Assembly (NCBI GenBank): GCA_904066235.2 | Contig: CAJFCV020000004.1 | Location: 1,550,001-1,614,000 of the forward strand | From: Bursaphelenchus xylophilus | Taxonomy: Eukaryota > Nematoda > Chromadorea > Rhabditida > Aphelenchoididae | Reading direction: 5' to 3' | DNA length: 64,000 nt | In this document: piece after piece, positions 30,434 through 41,753 of the stretch | Numbering within the stretch: position 1 is the first letter of the stretch | Layout: the number at the start of each line of letters is the position of its first letter | Position numbers and translations under genes: made by a program | Notes under the pieces: model-generated | Seen by the model: only the letters and a program-made list of their open reading frames with translations | What the model was told of the DNA's origin: nothing | Databases searched by the model: none

Positions 30434-31717
30434 TTACTTCTCATCTTCATCCGTTTCTTCCTCTTCTTCACTTTCAGACTCTGATGGTGGAAGATCCATT
30501 CCTCGGTCCCTTTCCCTCTTATGTTCTTCGTCGATTCTTTTCAGATATTCATTTTGCTTCGCAATCAAGTCTTTGGAATCTTTACAAGCTCTGTAGACCT
30601 CCAGAACTTCTTTATTCAACGTCAGGAAGTTTGGACCCCACTTGAACTTGGACATGAGAACTTCTGCAGCTGGAATCTCATTGATAATCCAAAGCCCAGC
30701 GGCCAAAGCCTCGGCACAGGTCAGTTTGCAAGGTGCCCCATAATTCACAGGATTTGCGGCGATTAGAAATGGGAGGAGACGGTGTTCGTTTGCCTAAAAT
30801 TTTCATGTATAAGATCGAAAACCTCCACAGCTTCCAGTAAGGCTAAGAAAACCCCCGAGGTATCCATAAAACGTTTCTAAAAGCCTTAACAAGCCTGCAA
30901 CACCTGTACGTCTCAAATTTTAGACATCAAACAGAACTTCCCGTCCTAAAACTGTCCTTCCCTCGCCTTACTCATCTTCCTTTCTCTCTAAACTCAAAAC
31001 CAAACAAACAACTCGATAAAACCCACTTTGACTCTGTGAATTGGTGTGCCTTCCACCTGATTCCATGAGCAATCCACCACGGCTAACCCATTCGCCAGGA
31101 TAAACTCGCGATCCGCGGGGGAAAGGGTGCTGGTTCCCGTCGGCGAGAGGACTAATCCGGGGAACTTTGATCCCATTTTTATTGTGCTCATCAATCCATG
31201 ACGTTGTAATTTACGACCAGAACATCGTTTAGGATCACACTGGTTAAAGTCGAACATGGCTATTCGACAGGGCATTTCTGGAATCTGAAATTACGTTTTT
31301 CTTCATGGTGCAGATGGAGATGAATTTAAAAAGGCTTTTCAAAACGAGAAATTGCCTTCAAACCGTTTCGGGAAACATAGGAGACATTTTCTAAATTCCA
31401 GATAATGGAACTGACCATCTTCCTCAGTTTTCATGCCTTATATTATCCATGAGTATAACTCCTCAAATATTGCCAAAAAAGCATCTAAATCTCAAAATCA
31501 AACCAAACTAACTTACCTCATTCTCCTCCTCGCTTGAGGTTTCGTTTTCCACCTCGGAATCTCCATCTTCCTCACTTTCATCTGTAATATCGAGCCGCTC
31601 CACTTGTTGAGAACATTCCGCCAAGTCGCGCTCTTCTTTCGTTCGTCTATGGCCTTTCCCATCACCTCTATTACCTTGATTATGCCCTCCGAACCCTCTT
31701 TTCTTGTTCCTACCCAT
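30434..31717 (-). CDS. TSR3: TSR3, 18S rRNA aminocarboxypropyltransferase, 272 aa
   Basis: Minus-strand exons 31717-31517, 31284-31027, 30793-30434. The N-terminus is low-complexity (KKRGFGGHNQGNRGDGKG, then acidic). The enzyme starts at IPEMPCRIAMFDFNQCDPKRCSG, followed by LVLSPTGTSTLSPADRE, GLAVVDCSWNQ, then HRLLPFLIAANPVNYG and KLTCAEALAAGLWI. This motif series is diagnostic of TSR3, which adds the acp group from SAM to N1-methyl-pseudouridine of 18S rRNA in the cytoplasm. The acidic C-terminus (SESESEEEEETDEDE) is usual. The donor after exon 2 is AAA|GTGGG, chosen because it alone keeps frame with the next exon. It is the upstream member of a likely operon with the TP53RK gene. Confidence 0.94.
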
Positions 31718-32007
31718 TTTCGCAAAAATTTTCCGAGCGAAAAATATATTTTGAGGATTTTGACATTTCGTTACAGTGTTATTGGAAAAATTGTTGCGTA
31801 ATGTCAAGATGACAAACGACTATAGGAAATTTTAAAATACGGATTAAAAAGGTTCTTTGTATAAAATCTTCTAGTTTAGGATGGAAAGAAAATTATTTTT
31901 ATATTACTTTAGACATCAGATATATTTTAAACAAACAATTTATTATATTTACTGTTGAAATTGATAAATTACTGCCCGAATACACGGTATTACTCGGAAT
32001 TCTTTGC

Positions 32008-35000
32008 TCATCTGTATAGATCATTCTTTGACTTTCGTTTCGTCAATTTTCCCTCCGCTTGATTCACAATAGCACTGGTGTGGATGACTTGTTCATAATC
32101 GATGCAGTACGGTTTCAAGTCCACATTCTGATGTCCCATCGCATTTCGGGCCATATTCTGGTATCTCTTGCGTTTTGGACAGTCTCCCCTCAACATGTTC
32201 GGCAGATGGCTGCCGAAATACATGTCATACACATCATGGGGAGCGGGATAAAAGTCTTCTTGTTCCGGTTCCTCCTCGTCCTCGGGATAGTTCCGCCTGC
32301 GGCAGGAGGGAACCTCGGGGACCTCTTTTCGCGTCCGACAGATACAGGTGAACAGTTGGAGGAAGACGAGGAGGAATTCGGCGATTGAAAGGACACACCA
32401 GCCAATCCACAGCCCGGTGTTCCCGTAGAGGTTGTTGATCAGGTCGAACGCCTAAAATACGAAGGAAAATTAAAGTATAAAGTGGAAATGCAGTCAAAAT
32501 AGGGCTTAATAGGTAGAAAAAGGCTTAAGAATTTGATTTTTAAACTATGTTTTCTATAAAAACTTGATTTTTTAAATAGAAATTAGAGTTTTTTACCGAA
32601 ATCTCTCGCCATCAAAAAGTTAGACTGCAAAAAGGTAATTACAGTCAGATAAAATCATAATCGTAGACAAAGAAGCTCTTACCGACATAGCCGGCGATTC
32701 TTGAATGGTATCGTAGCCATGTTCAACGTAATACACACGGACTCGGACGTTGTTCTCCCTAAAATCATAATGGTGACTAAAAAAGGTGTGATGATACATA
32801 ACAGTCGTATATAAAAAAAGACCTGTATAGAAAGTGGCTCACCTTATCCAATGGCAAAAAACATACCATCTTGCATCCAAAATCAAAAAATGTAGCAAAA
32901 TGCCTCCCATTGCAAGTGAAAAAACTCCGGTTTCAAAAGCGCGCCTTCTCTTTTTATGGAGGGAAAGGGCGGGCCTTCAAAACGAGGTTTTTTAGTTGGA
33001 GAGGGAGACATTTTGCTACATTTTTGAATACCTCCCGGATGCATTGATGTGTTTCTTGCCACTGGATCAGGTCCGCCACTGTAAAGTGGATGACGTTTGT
33101 TCAAAAAAAGCTACAGCGTCTACACAGTTTGCAATTCTCTAATCTTGTTCGGCAAGTGCTCCATACAGACCAATACAGTGGGGACCTGATCCACCGGCAA
33201 AAAACGTACCATTTTGGGTCTGGGAAGTATCAAAAATATGGCAAAATTCTTCACGCTCCAAGTGAAAAAACTTCGTTTTTGAAGGACGCGTCCTTTTTCC
33301 TCACAAAAAGAGCGGGCGCGCTTTTACAATCTGAGTTTCTTTCACTTGGAGAGGGAGGTATTTTGCCATATTTTTGATACTTCCCGGGTCCAAAATGGTA
33401 CGTTTTTCGTCAATGGAACAGGTGTTCCACTATAACTCTCTACCCTTACCGATAAACCTGCAAACAGTCCATGTTGTCTCGGCAATCCTGGTCGAAAAAG
33501 AAGTTCCCGGTCGGCCAAACCGCATTCCTCAACTCCGCCGTTACCTGCGTGTCCGCGCAAGGGAACGCGCATTGACAACTGACGTTATAGTAATCACCAT
33601 TCTCGGAAATGTAGTCGGTGTAGCAGTCATCTAAACAGAAATGAAAATTTTGCGTTATATGAAAGTTCAACGACCTACAAGAAGACGTTTCCAAGGGAGC
33701 GCAGAATGTCGCGTTGCTGGTGCTATTGTCGACGGGGAATCTTGAGTCGGCGCAACCACACGCAGCAACAACTTTTTGTTGGAAACAGGAACGCAAACAA
33801 CCCTAAAATGATCATTTGTGAAAGGATATCACGTCAAAATTTTGCGATATTTTTGGATTCATCAATAGTAAATGAATCGCATACAAAAATTCATGGAGGG
33901 AAGTGTTACAGATTGTGGGTTGTTTGCGTGGGCTAAAGAGAAACAACAAGAATGTATAAAGCGGTCCGTGGTGATTATGGTGATTCGCGTCCCGACTTTT
34001 TCGGGTCGGCGGCGGATCCGGTCAACACATAATCGATCGATACCAGGCGTAGGGCAGACGGATAACCGAAAAAAAAGTTGCAGGAGGTGCCTACAAGTCT
34101 TAGTTTTTCTGGCAAAGCCATGGGATGGTCGGCGGACGCTCGGCAAGGGGTCGGCGGGGACTTGGCAAAGACTACAGTACCTGATCCATTGGCAAAAGTA
34201 TAATTTTGCATCCGGGAAGTATTAAAAATGCGGTAAAATACCTCCCACTACAATAAAAAAACCCCGTTTTGAAATGCGCGCTTTTGAAATCGGAGTTTTT
34301 TCACTTGGAGAGGGGGGGGGGGTATTTTGCTGCATTTTTGATACTTCCCGGATCCAAAATTATACGTTTTTTGCCACCCGCCACTGTATGTGTTATTGTA
34401 ACATATAAAAGACCAAAATCAATGCAAGACAGAATACAGTATTCATCTATTTACATGATAGTAATAGATTAGATAAAATCATAAGAAATCAGGCTGGGGA
34501 AGGCTTTTGTTTTTTGACATGTCTAGTTGTGCCGATGGTTGACTTATTTTTTCACCATTTCCCTTACCTCCGTCGAATAGTCACCGTCGAAATAGAACGG
34601 TTGATCTCGCTTCTTCAACGAATCCAAATCATCACAGTCGCCGTATGGATGCGAAAGCCGTGAAAATTGGCTCTAAAAAACACGATGAAGAGTTCGTATG
34701 TTGCCATTACCTGACTAATTACATGATCGACCATGTAGCCGGGCCGCACAAAGTACCCATCAACATTGGGAAAGGGGAAGTCTGTTTGAACATGAAGAAC
34801 CACTTTGCCGCCTTCAAACTCCGTACTTTGAAGATAATCACTGACATTTAACGTCATGATTACCACCAGGCCTAAAGAAATATCACATTGAAAGACAGTG
34901 TAGAGCAAAATTTACCATGAATATTGTCGAAAGAAGTCGTGTTATAGCGTCCACTAGGGGTGTAGTGATTAAACGTATAACAATATCCGTAATCCACGTC

Positions 35001-38000
35001 ATAGACCTGTTTGAAGTCACTGAAAATGGCACAATAAAGATTTTAGAATATGGGTTGAATAGTGGTAGATAATGACAGGGTGAGAAAATCACATACTTGG
35101 TCATATCACACGCTACGGTATCAATCATGCAAGTTGAGATAAGCTCGGGCAGAGTGTAACAGACTTGATCTCTTTCTTCGGTTGTCAGCCCCGCCGCGAC
35201 TGTGACCAACGCGGCTCTCATATTCGTGTTGATCGTCACTTGATTGTCAAACTCCTGAAAGGGAATTTGGAGCTATAATCATGCGTTTCCTTTCAACATT
35301 AAGCGTTAGTCGATGCTCTCAAATAATATTAATTTACTGGGTCAGTACAGCTATTACTCTTAGATCTCGTTTCTTACGACCGGTGAAACGAAAATGTCTT
35401 TCGAAAATTACAACACGACATTGCAACAGTAACAACAAGGCAAAATTATTTTGACATTTTCTATGTATCAGTCAAGAAAACTTACGCTTAGACCATAAGC
35501 ATTAGCCACTTGTCTTAAATAATCATCGGAATCCGTTGTCGCCACTGCTGTTGACGTTGTAGTAGTGGTTGCAGTTGTTGAAGTCGATATTGAAGTGCTG
35601 GTGGAAGTAGTAGTAGTAGAAGTTGACGAAGAAGGTGAGGATTTTGTTGTTTCTAAGGTTGTAAGGGCAATGCTAGTCGTGGTTGGAGTCGTTGAGGATG
35701 TTGTTGAAGAAGTAGAAGTAGTAGTTGTGGTTGTAGTTGTTGAAGAAGTAGTAGTAGTGCTTGTAGTTGTAGTAGTTGTAGTTGTGGTCGTGGTAGACGT
35801 AGAAGTAAGAGTTGTTTTTGTTGACGTGCTTGGAGTAGTAGTAGTAGTAGTAGTAGTAGTAGCAGTAGTAGTAGTAGTAGTAGTAGAAGTTGTAGAAGTC
35901 GTTGTGCTCGTTGACGATGGAGTTGTTGTTGAAGTAGGAGTAGTGGTACTAGCAGTACTTGAACTTGTAGTTGTTGAAGTTGTGGTAGTACTCGTAGTAG
36001 TACTTGTTGTTGGAGTTGTGGACGTCGTAGAAGAACTGCTAGTTGAAGTTGTCGACGTACTCGTAGAGGTTGAGGTCTTCGTACTTTTCTTTGTTGTGGT
36101 TGTGGTAGTAGTAGTAGTAGTGGTAGTTGACGTAGAAGTCGATGTGCTTGTAGGGATAGGAGTTGTAGTAAGTTTAGTACTTGTGCTCGTTGAGGTGCTG
36201 GGGGTAGTTGACGTTGTTGTTGAAGATGTCGGTGTGGTTGTGCTGGTCGAGGTCTTTGTTGAAGTCGTTGTTTTAGTTGTTGTTGCTGTAGTTGATGTTG
36301 AAGTTTTTGGGGTGCTTGAGCTGCTGGTTGAAGTACTTGTCGATGTGGATGTTGTTGTTGGAGTTGTAGTAGTAGATGTGCTTGTTGAGGTCGAAGTGGT
36401 CGTAGACGTCGTAGTTGATGTCGTGGAAGGTGTAGAAGTCGTTGTAGTCGAACTTGATGAACTTGCTTTCGTAGTAATGGAAGTTGTGGTTGACGTGGAA
36501 GAGCTTGTTGTTGTAGTGGTTGTTGAAGACGTACTAGTTTTACCTGTCGTCGAAGTACTCGGTGTTTTAGAGCTCGTGGATGTGCTGAAGCTTGTAGTTC
36601 CTGTTGTTGTGGTAGTTCTAAGCGAAGAAGTTGAAGTTGTTGTACTTGAAGTTCTTGTTGAACTCGAGGTCTTCGTAGTAGAAGTAGTAGTAGGGGTTGT
36701 GGTACTGGTCAAAGTCGTAGTAGGTGTGCTAGTTGTTGTGGAAGTAATAGTCGTTGTAGTTGGAGTGGTTGTAGTAGTCAATGTAGTAGTAGTTGTTACC
36801 TCAGTTGTTGTAGTTTCTACCGTAGTAGTTGTAGCGAGGGTAGTAGTCGTTATTTCCGTAGTAGTTGTTACATGAGTAGTAGTCGTTTCCTCCGTAGTAC
36901 TTGTCACTTCCGTACTAGTCGAATGCTCCGTTGTACTAATCTCCGTAGTCAGCTCAGTGCTCTCATACGGAGTTGTCGAAGGGCAAGTTGACAGCTCGCA
37001 TAAAGTATCGTAATAATGCATGTCGCCGCAATCCTCATCGTCGTTGGTAAAAGGGCATGTATAGTCGCAAACATCCTTACAATAATAATTGTAGTAGGCA
37101 TCGGAAATATTGGTGTTCATATTCGCTATATAGTCAGTGTTGTTACACTTTGAGTAGGAGACTTTGACTTGATAGTCTTTGTCGTCTTTGGAACAGGCTG
37201 AAATTCGAAGTTTTCAACATAAACTGCTTATTATAGAAGCCGTGTAAGAGCATTCAAGTCGACAAAAAAAGGTGACAAACGGATCATATATTATAGAAAT
37301 TCACTCACCCGGCACTTGCATCACCGTCGTATATCCCGGATGTTTATTGCAGATCCGATACCAAAAGTTGTCACCAGTCTCAGTGGATTTCTGATAATAA
37401 AAATTGCAATTATTCCCGGTATTGTATTTGCACTTGTTCGTGACGTAATTCGTTATCGGATCAATAGGATCCGCCTCATTTGGGTCGGATATCGGATAGC
37501 CGGATGTGGCATTCACCATGCAATTTCCAATTTGCTTCAAAATCCCCAATGCTTTTCTCTTGAACTTGCACACGCTATTCGCACTGCCACAGATCAGGGA
37601 CTTGGCACAACTCGAGTACATGGTGTCAAAGAGGTCCAGATAGGTGGACGTTAACGTGTTCATGATGGAAATTGTTCGTGTGCTGCCATTGCCACCTAAA
37701 AAAGATTTCATAAAGCGACGCTATGCTGCAAGTTAAACTAGGGAGTTGGGTGACCGGAATAGACTCTTTGCTATCGTTTTTTTTACACTTCGTCTTGATT
37801 TCACAGAGAAGTCAGAGAAAAGACGCGCAAAACGTACTCTCTCTCCCTAAAAACTCCCCATTTCTTCTCCGACAAAAATTTTTTTCGCGTCTTTTTTGGC
37901 GAATTGTCAATCCATTCACCGGACCGTTTTAGCTTATCTCAGTTTACGTGCGCTGATCATAGAGCAATGCTACACGGGTCATAGTGCAATGCTTCGTTGA

Positions 38001-39274
38001 TCACAGTGCAATGATATGCTGACTATAGTGCAACGCTACGCGGATCACAGTGCGATGCTATGCTGATCATATACAGTGCGATGCTGCATTTTATGATACG
38101 CTGACCGTAGTACAATGCTATGCCGACACTCTCATAACCTACAATCCACATCGATTTTTGCGCTGTCCGTGCAGTTATGAATCGTCATTGTACTACCATC
38201 TTGGGCTGTCTTCGTTTTCGTCGGGCAATCCGACGACCAGTCCGTTGTGGTCAGCGATGCCGCGACAGTGGTGGTTTCGTCGAATTCTGGAGGCGCTGGG
38301 GGCGCTTGGCGCTTGTCCCGATTGAGTGGCGTTGATGCCGTACCGCTTGTAGAAGACATATAGCTGTTATTGTTGTTGCTAGCCGCCGTTGTTGTACCAC
38401 TAGTGCTGCTGGTGTTACTGTTGGATAAAGCCATTTTTTTGTCGTTAATGTAGTCGTAGGCACGCAACTGAAAGAGGAATATGAGATTCGGAATTTGAGT
38501 CCGGCTTCTTACCAGTAAATCCAGTGATGGCACCTTTGAGGCCTCACTCCGTTTGAACGGATTCAAGTTGCAAAACGTGACGGCTGGGAACGGCATGTTG
38601 TTTGTTGTGTAAAGCTGAAAATGGGTTTAAGGCTAGCTGCAGGCATTTTCAGCGTGAAAACTTTGCTTTATATTAGTCTGTCGGGAAAATAACGAGCATT
38701 CTGTCGCATCGAAAATCGCATCGCCGCCGGGAAAATGAATTGTGTCGCGTCGAAATCAAGTTCACTTCAGCGACGCGGTTGACGCAGCGCTTATTATTTT
38801 TCCGACAGACTGACAGCAATCCCAAAAAAAATTGAAAATACATGGCACAAAAGCAACAAAGTTACGCTCAATAGTCATAGCATAAAAGTTACGCTCAATA
38901 GTCAATTCTTTTGGCTGGTTTCCTTATTTTTCATAGTTAAAAATCTAATGTGCTTTTCCAGAAATTACCCACAAGAAAAGTGCTTGAAGTCCCGTTTACC
39001 TGAATATTCGTATTCTTTCCGTACTGGAGATACTGGATGATCAGTAGAACCGATTGATAAAGAAATAGTCCGATCATAACCAGCCCAATCAGAATCCAAA
39101 ACGCCCGCCAGTAGTTTTTCTTGGTCCCGGCAGCATGACTAATCGCTGAAACATACCATAATATAATTTGGGCCGAGTTTAGACTGCTTTTGTAGGTAAT
39201 TTTGAACATCATGGCTTACCAACAAAGCTGCCGGTCCAATAAATCCAATTCTTGGAGAAAATTACTATTCCCAT
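32008..39274 (-). CDS. DEG/ENaC cation channel with mucin-like ectodomain insert, about 1356 aa
   Basis: Fourteen minus-strand exons: 39274-39220, 39145-39000, 38614-38513, 38467-38139, 37682-37309, 37197-35486, 35254-35097, 35019-34916, 34871-34711, 34672-34568, 33802-33679, 33630-33450, 32758-32683, 32451-32008. TM1 is WRAFWILIGLVMIGLFLYQS, followed by the family FPAVTFCNLNP. The late ectodomain has DYGYCYTFN, PFPNVDGYFVRPG, HPYGDCDD and CxC clusters. TM2 is LYGNTGLWIGWCVLSIAEFL. The cytosolic tail is about 110 residues. Exon 6 (1712 nt) encodes about 440 residues that are almost only Thr and Ser, a probable O-glycosylated mucin stalk, absent from ordinary family members. Twelve of the thirteen junctions are clear; exon 4 to 5 fits the frame only if exon 5 starts at 37682, while a stronger acceptor at 37695 is out of frame. 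Such channels are trimeric sodium channels gated by force, acid or peptides. Confidence 0.88.
32829..33082. repeat. MITE family 2 copy
   Basis: AAGTGGCTCACCTTATCCAA start and GGATCAGGTCCGCCACTGTA end; in intron 12 of the DEG/ENaC gene, next to another copy at 33178. Confidence 0.7.
33178..33434. repeat. MITE family 2, complete copy
   Basis: TA-flanked CAGTGGGGACCTGATCCACC and ATGGAACAGGTGTTCCACTA ends. It is in the same intron as the previous copy, close to the donor of exon 12. Confidence 0.78.
34174..34388. repeat. MITE family 2 copy with G-tract expansion
   Basis: CAGTACCTGATCCATTGGC start; a run of ten G near 34312-34321 interrupts the usual GAGAGGGAGGTATTTTG; ends TTGCCACCCGCCACTGTA. 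Confidence 0.7.
37740..38125. repeat. Intronic repeat and about 22-bp degenerate minisatellite
   Basis: 37770-37945 is the inverted copy of 17140-17345. From about 37950 to 38125 a unit like GATCATAGTGCAATGCTACGC repeats roughly eight times with variation. Both lie in the intron between exons 4 and 5 of the DEG/ENaC gene. Confidence 0.6.
38676..38811. repeat. MITE family 3 copy
   Basis: GTCTGTCGGGAAAATAACGA and TTATTTTTCCGACAGAC ends; in intron 2 of the DEG/ENaC gene. Confidence 0.75.
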
Positions 39275-39659
39275 TACGGTATTTTTGCTACATTAGACAA
39301 TAAATTATACTCTTTGAAAAAACGAAAATATTTTTTTGTACAGTAGCTCAAATTTGAAGTGATATGTCTTCTTTACAGTAGGACACACTGGCTTCAAAAT
39401 GGAGAGATTTAAAAGTTTGGAATTGACGTCCACAAAGTGTCAAAAATGCCGGCGCCGTTGCTATGTTCAGTGCTCTTTCAACTGCCCGCGTTTTATAAAT
39501 ATTCGAAATGGAATAATCAATTAGAATTCAAACTTTTTGATCCTTTCAAATCGCTAAAAAAGAAATAATGGAAGCGTTGGAAAAAGCAAAAGAGCATGAA
39601 GGAAATTTGACAGGCATGGCTTCCCGGCCGGGCTAGGCCTGCTTTTTAACGGGTTCGGC

Positions 39660-39872
39660 TTGAGGTTTTGTAATTTCTGCCAATGGAAGTACATGGAGAA
39701 AATGCAGCTAAGACGCGAGGAAGGAAGATGGGATCAACGACTGATGGAATGCACGCCGCCCTACAAACGACCACTTGGACGCCCCGAACTCAGATGGACC
39801 GACGCTTTTCGAACACACCATGGCCTGAGATGGAGAGACCTTATACTGACCAGACAGTGGAATCCCGACTGA
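39660..39872 (+). mobile_element. 3' scrap of a non-LTR retrotransposon ORF
   Basis: The frame gives RLMECTPPYKRPLGRPELRW followed by TDAFRTHHGLRWRDL, the Arg-rich GRP..RW.D tail found at the end of RTE/CR1-like reverse transcriptase proteins. Nothing upstream of it looks like the catalytic domain, so this is a 5'-truncated remnant. 39873-40230 holds no gene. Confidence 0.6.
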
Positions 39873-40236
39873 TACGCTCCGTGATTTTACGTGTGATTAG
39901 TGTGAATAAATTGAATTGAAAATTGAATTGTCATCATCGGGCCGGGCTGCCGACACCGAGGGGCAGGAAGCCCGGTCCGATTGCCAGGGCTTGAATTTGA
40001 CAATATTTGGGAGTCCACAACCACTTTGCGGGCAGCCAGAAGAATCACGGAGATTCCGCGTGCATGCTCGGAAATCAGCCAACATTGGCCAACGAAGGGA
40101 ATTTTAACGCTGGATTTGGCAGTTAGATGTTGCAAATTAATTCTTCAGGTGTATAAATGGCTTGAATAGTTATCAAAAGGTTAACCAGGCGTTTTTAAAG
40201 GTTTACAAAAAAGCTAGGGCACATATCAATCTACAG

Positions 40237-40614
40237 AGGAAGTCCCCGTCTACGGTGCTCAGATTTTCTTTAAACTTTGCACACACGCCGGGCATAGACT
40301 ATACATCAATTTCTGCAAGTTTTAGCTAGCGCTTTGCAAGCGCCGCCGCCTTATTGGACGATCTTTGCGGCCGAGAGGGAACGCGAAAACGCAGAGACCT
40401 TTCAGAGAGAAAAACATTTTTTGGGCATAACTTTGCCAGCTTCGTGCGGAAAAGATTGATTTTTTGTGGAAACCTTATCCTTTAGGGTAGAAATGGGCAT
40501 GAAATTTTTCGTGCCAAAATTCGGCAAAAAGTGTCAAATTTTCGGTGACTTTCAATCTAAAAATCTCGGTCGTTTCTGCAAACCGCAAGACAGAATCCTT
40601 GCATATTTCTTGCA
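40237..40614. repeat. MITE family 1, right end replaced
   Basis: Left end GGAAGTCCCCGTCTACGGTG and full interior; its right end is cut where the next copy begins at 40615. Confidence 0.7.
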
Positions 40615-41057
40615 CGGGAAGTACCCCAAGTGCGACGCTCAGATTTTCTTTAAATTTTGCATACACGTCGGGCATCAACTAAATATCAATTCCTGAAAGT
40701 TTTAGCTCGCGCTTTTCAAGCGCCACCGAGATATTGAATTTTGCCTCGGAGAGAGTACGCCCAACGCGGAGAGCGGTCAGAGAGAAAAACGCTTTTTGGC
40801 CATAACTTTAGCAGTTTCGTGAGGAAAAAATTGATCTTTTGTGGAAAGATTACCCTTTACGGTAGAAATCGGTATGCAACTTTTTGTGCCGAAATTCGGC
40901 AAAAAGTTCTAAATTTTCGCCGACTTTCGATCTAAAAAATCTCGGTTGTTTCTGCAAAGCGCGAGCTAGGATTCTCGCATATATCTTAGAAAAAATTATT
41001 CTAATTCTGTGCCAAGTTTCATCAAAATCTGAGCGTCGCACTTGGGGTACTTCCCCG
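40615..41057. repeat. MITE family 1, complete reference copy
   Basis: CACGGGAAGTACCCCAAGTG at the left is mirrored by CACTTGGGGTACTTCCCCG at the right; about 440 bp. Internal GAGAGAGTACGCCCAACGC and GGCCATAACTTTAGC are family markers. No coding potential. Confidence 0.8.
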
Positions 41058-41154
41058 TTAGACCAAGTTTCATCAAAATATCTGCACTTCTAAACACGAA
41101 ATAAGACGTCTTTATTTGCAAAATTTCAAAAAAAAAATACATCAAAAAATTTGT

Positions 41155-41385
41155 TCAATTTGGTCCAAAACTCCGTCCGTTAGGGCTCCCATTGCCTCTG
41201 GCATTTCGATTCAATCTTCCACATTTACAGTATCCTTGAGCCGAACATTTCGCACTCCGTTCATAACAGAAGCTTCGGCATTCACTGACTGCCGAACAAC
41301 TTTTTCGAACACTTCGATTACTGGTCAAACCATTTACAGTAATAACTAGGAGTAGAAAAAGTAAAAGTGCAGTTGGAAATCTCAT
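41155..41385 (-). CDS. Secreted cysteine-pattern peptide 1, 76 aa
   Basis: Single exon; the ATG at 41385 starts a clean signal peptide (FPTALLLFLLLVITVNG). The mature part of about 57 residues has exactly six cysteines spaced C-x5-C-x3-C-x6-C-x5-C-x-C. The CxxxC and CxC pairs are the mark of the cysteine-stabilised alpha-beta (CS-alpha-beta) fold of defensins and related peptides, although EB-type modules have a similar rhythm. The tail is basic and Asn/Gly-rich (GRLNRNARGNGSPNGR). It is divergent to CTU1 and similar in spacing to genes at 44297 and 45704. An antimicrobial or channel-acting role is inference only. Confidence 0.68.
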   Translation of the reverse strand: MRFPTALLLFLLLVITVNGLTSNRSVRKSCSAVSECRSFCYERSAKCSAQGYCKCGRLNRNARGNGSPNGRSFGPN

Positions 41386-41753
41386 GATTCAAACGTTCAA
41401 ACAGACGAAATCAATGAGAATTTGGGCAAGTGAACCCGAATAAATACAGTTTTCAGTTCATTGTTACTTTTTGAACGATTACTTTGTTTGCCTTTTTGTG
41501 AGTATAATAAGTCAAAAAAAAAAGTTAGAAAACGTAGGGAGAATAAATATTTGATCATGTTACTCATGTTTAACAAAATTTTTTCGACAATTTTTTGTGC
41601 GTTTCGAACGTCGCAACGTTTCCTGCAACAGCCGTGCGTCCCGCCGCGAAAACAAACGACGAAAAAATTGTGGCATTCCGCAACATTTCAGAAAATCGAG
41701 AAAATTATTTTTCGTGTTGTTGAGAATCATACTGGAGACTCGATTTGAACACA

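Noticed and set aside
35565..36875. 436-codon Val/Glu-rich frame on the + strand
   Set aside because: It is the complement of the Thr/Ser codon run in the DEG/ENaC exon; the minus-strand frame has matching splice sites.
37695..37711. Exon 5 of the DEG/ENaC gene starting at the TTTTTTAG acceptor (37695)
   Set aside because: It gives the wrong phase with exon 4; the in-frame but weaker acceptor at 37683 was preferred, with the doubt recorded.
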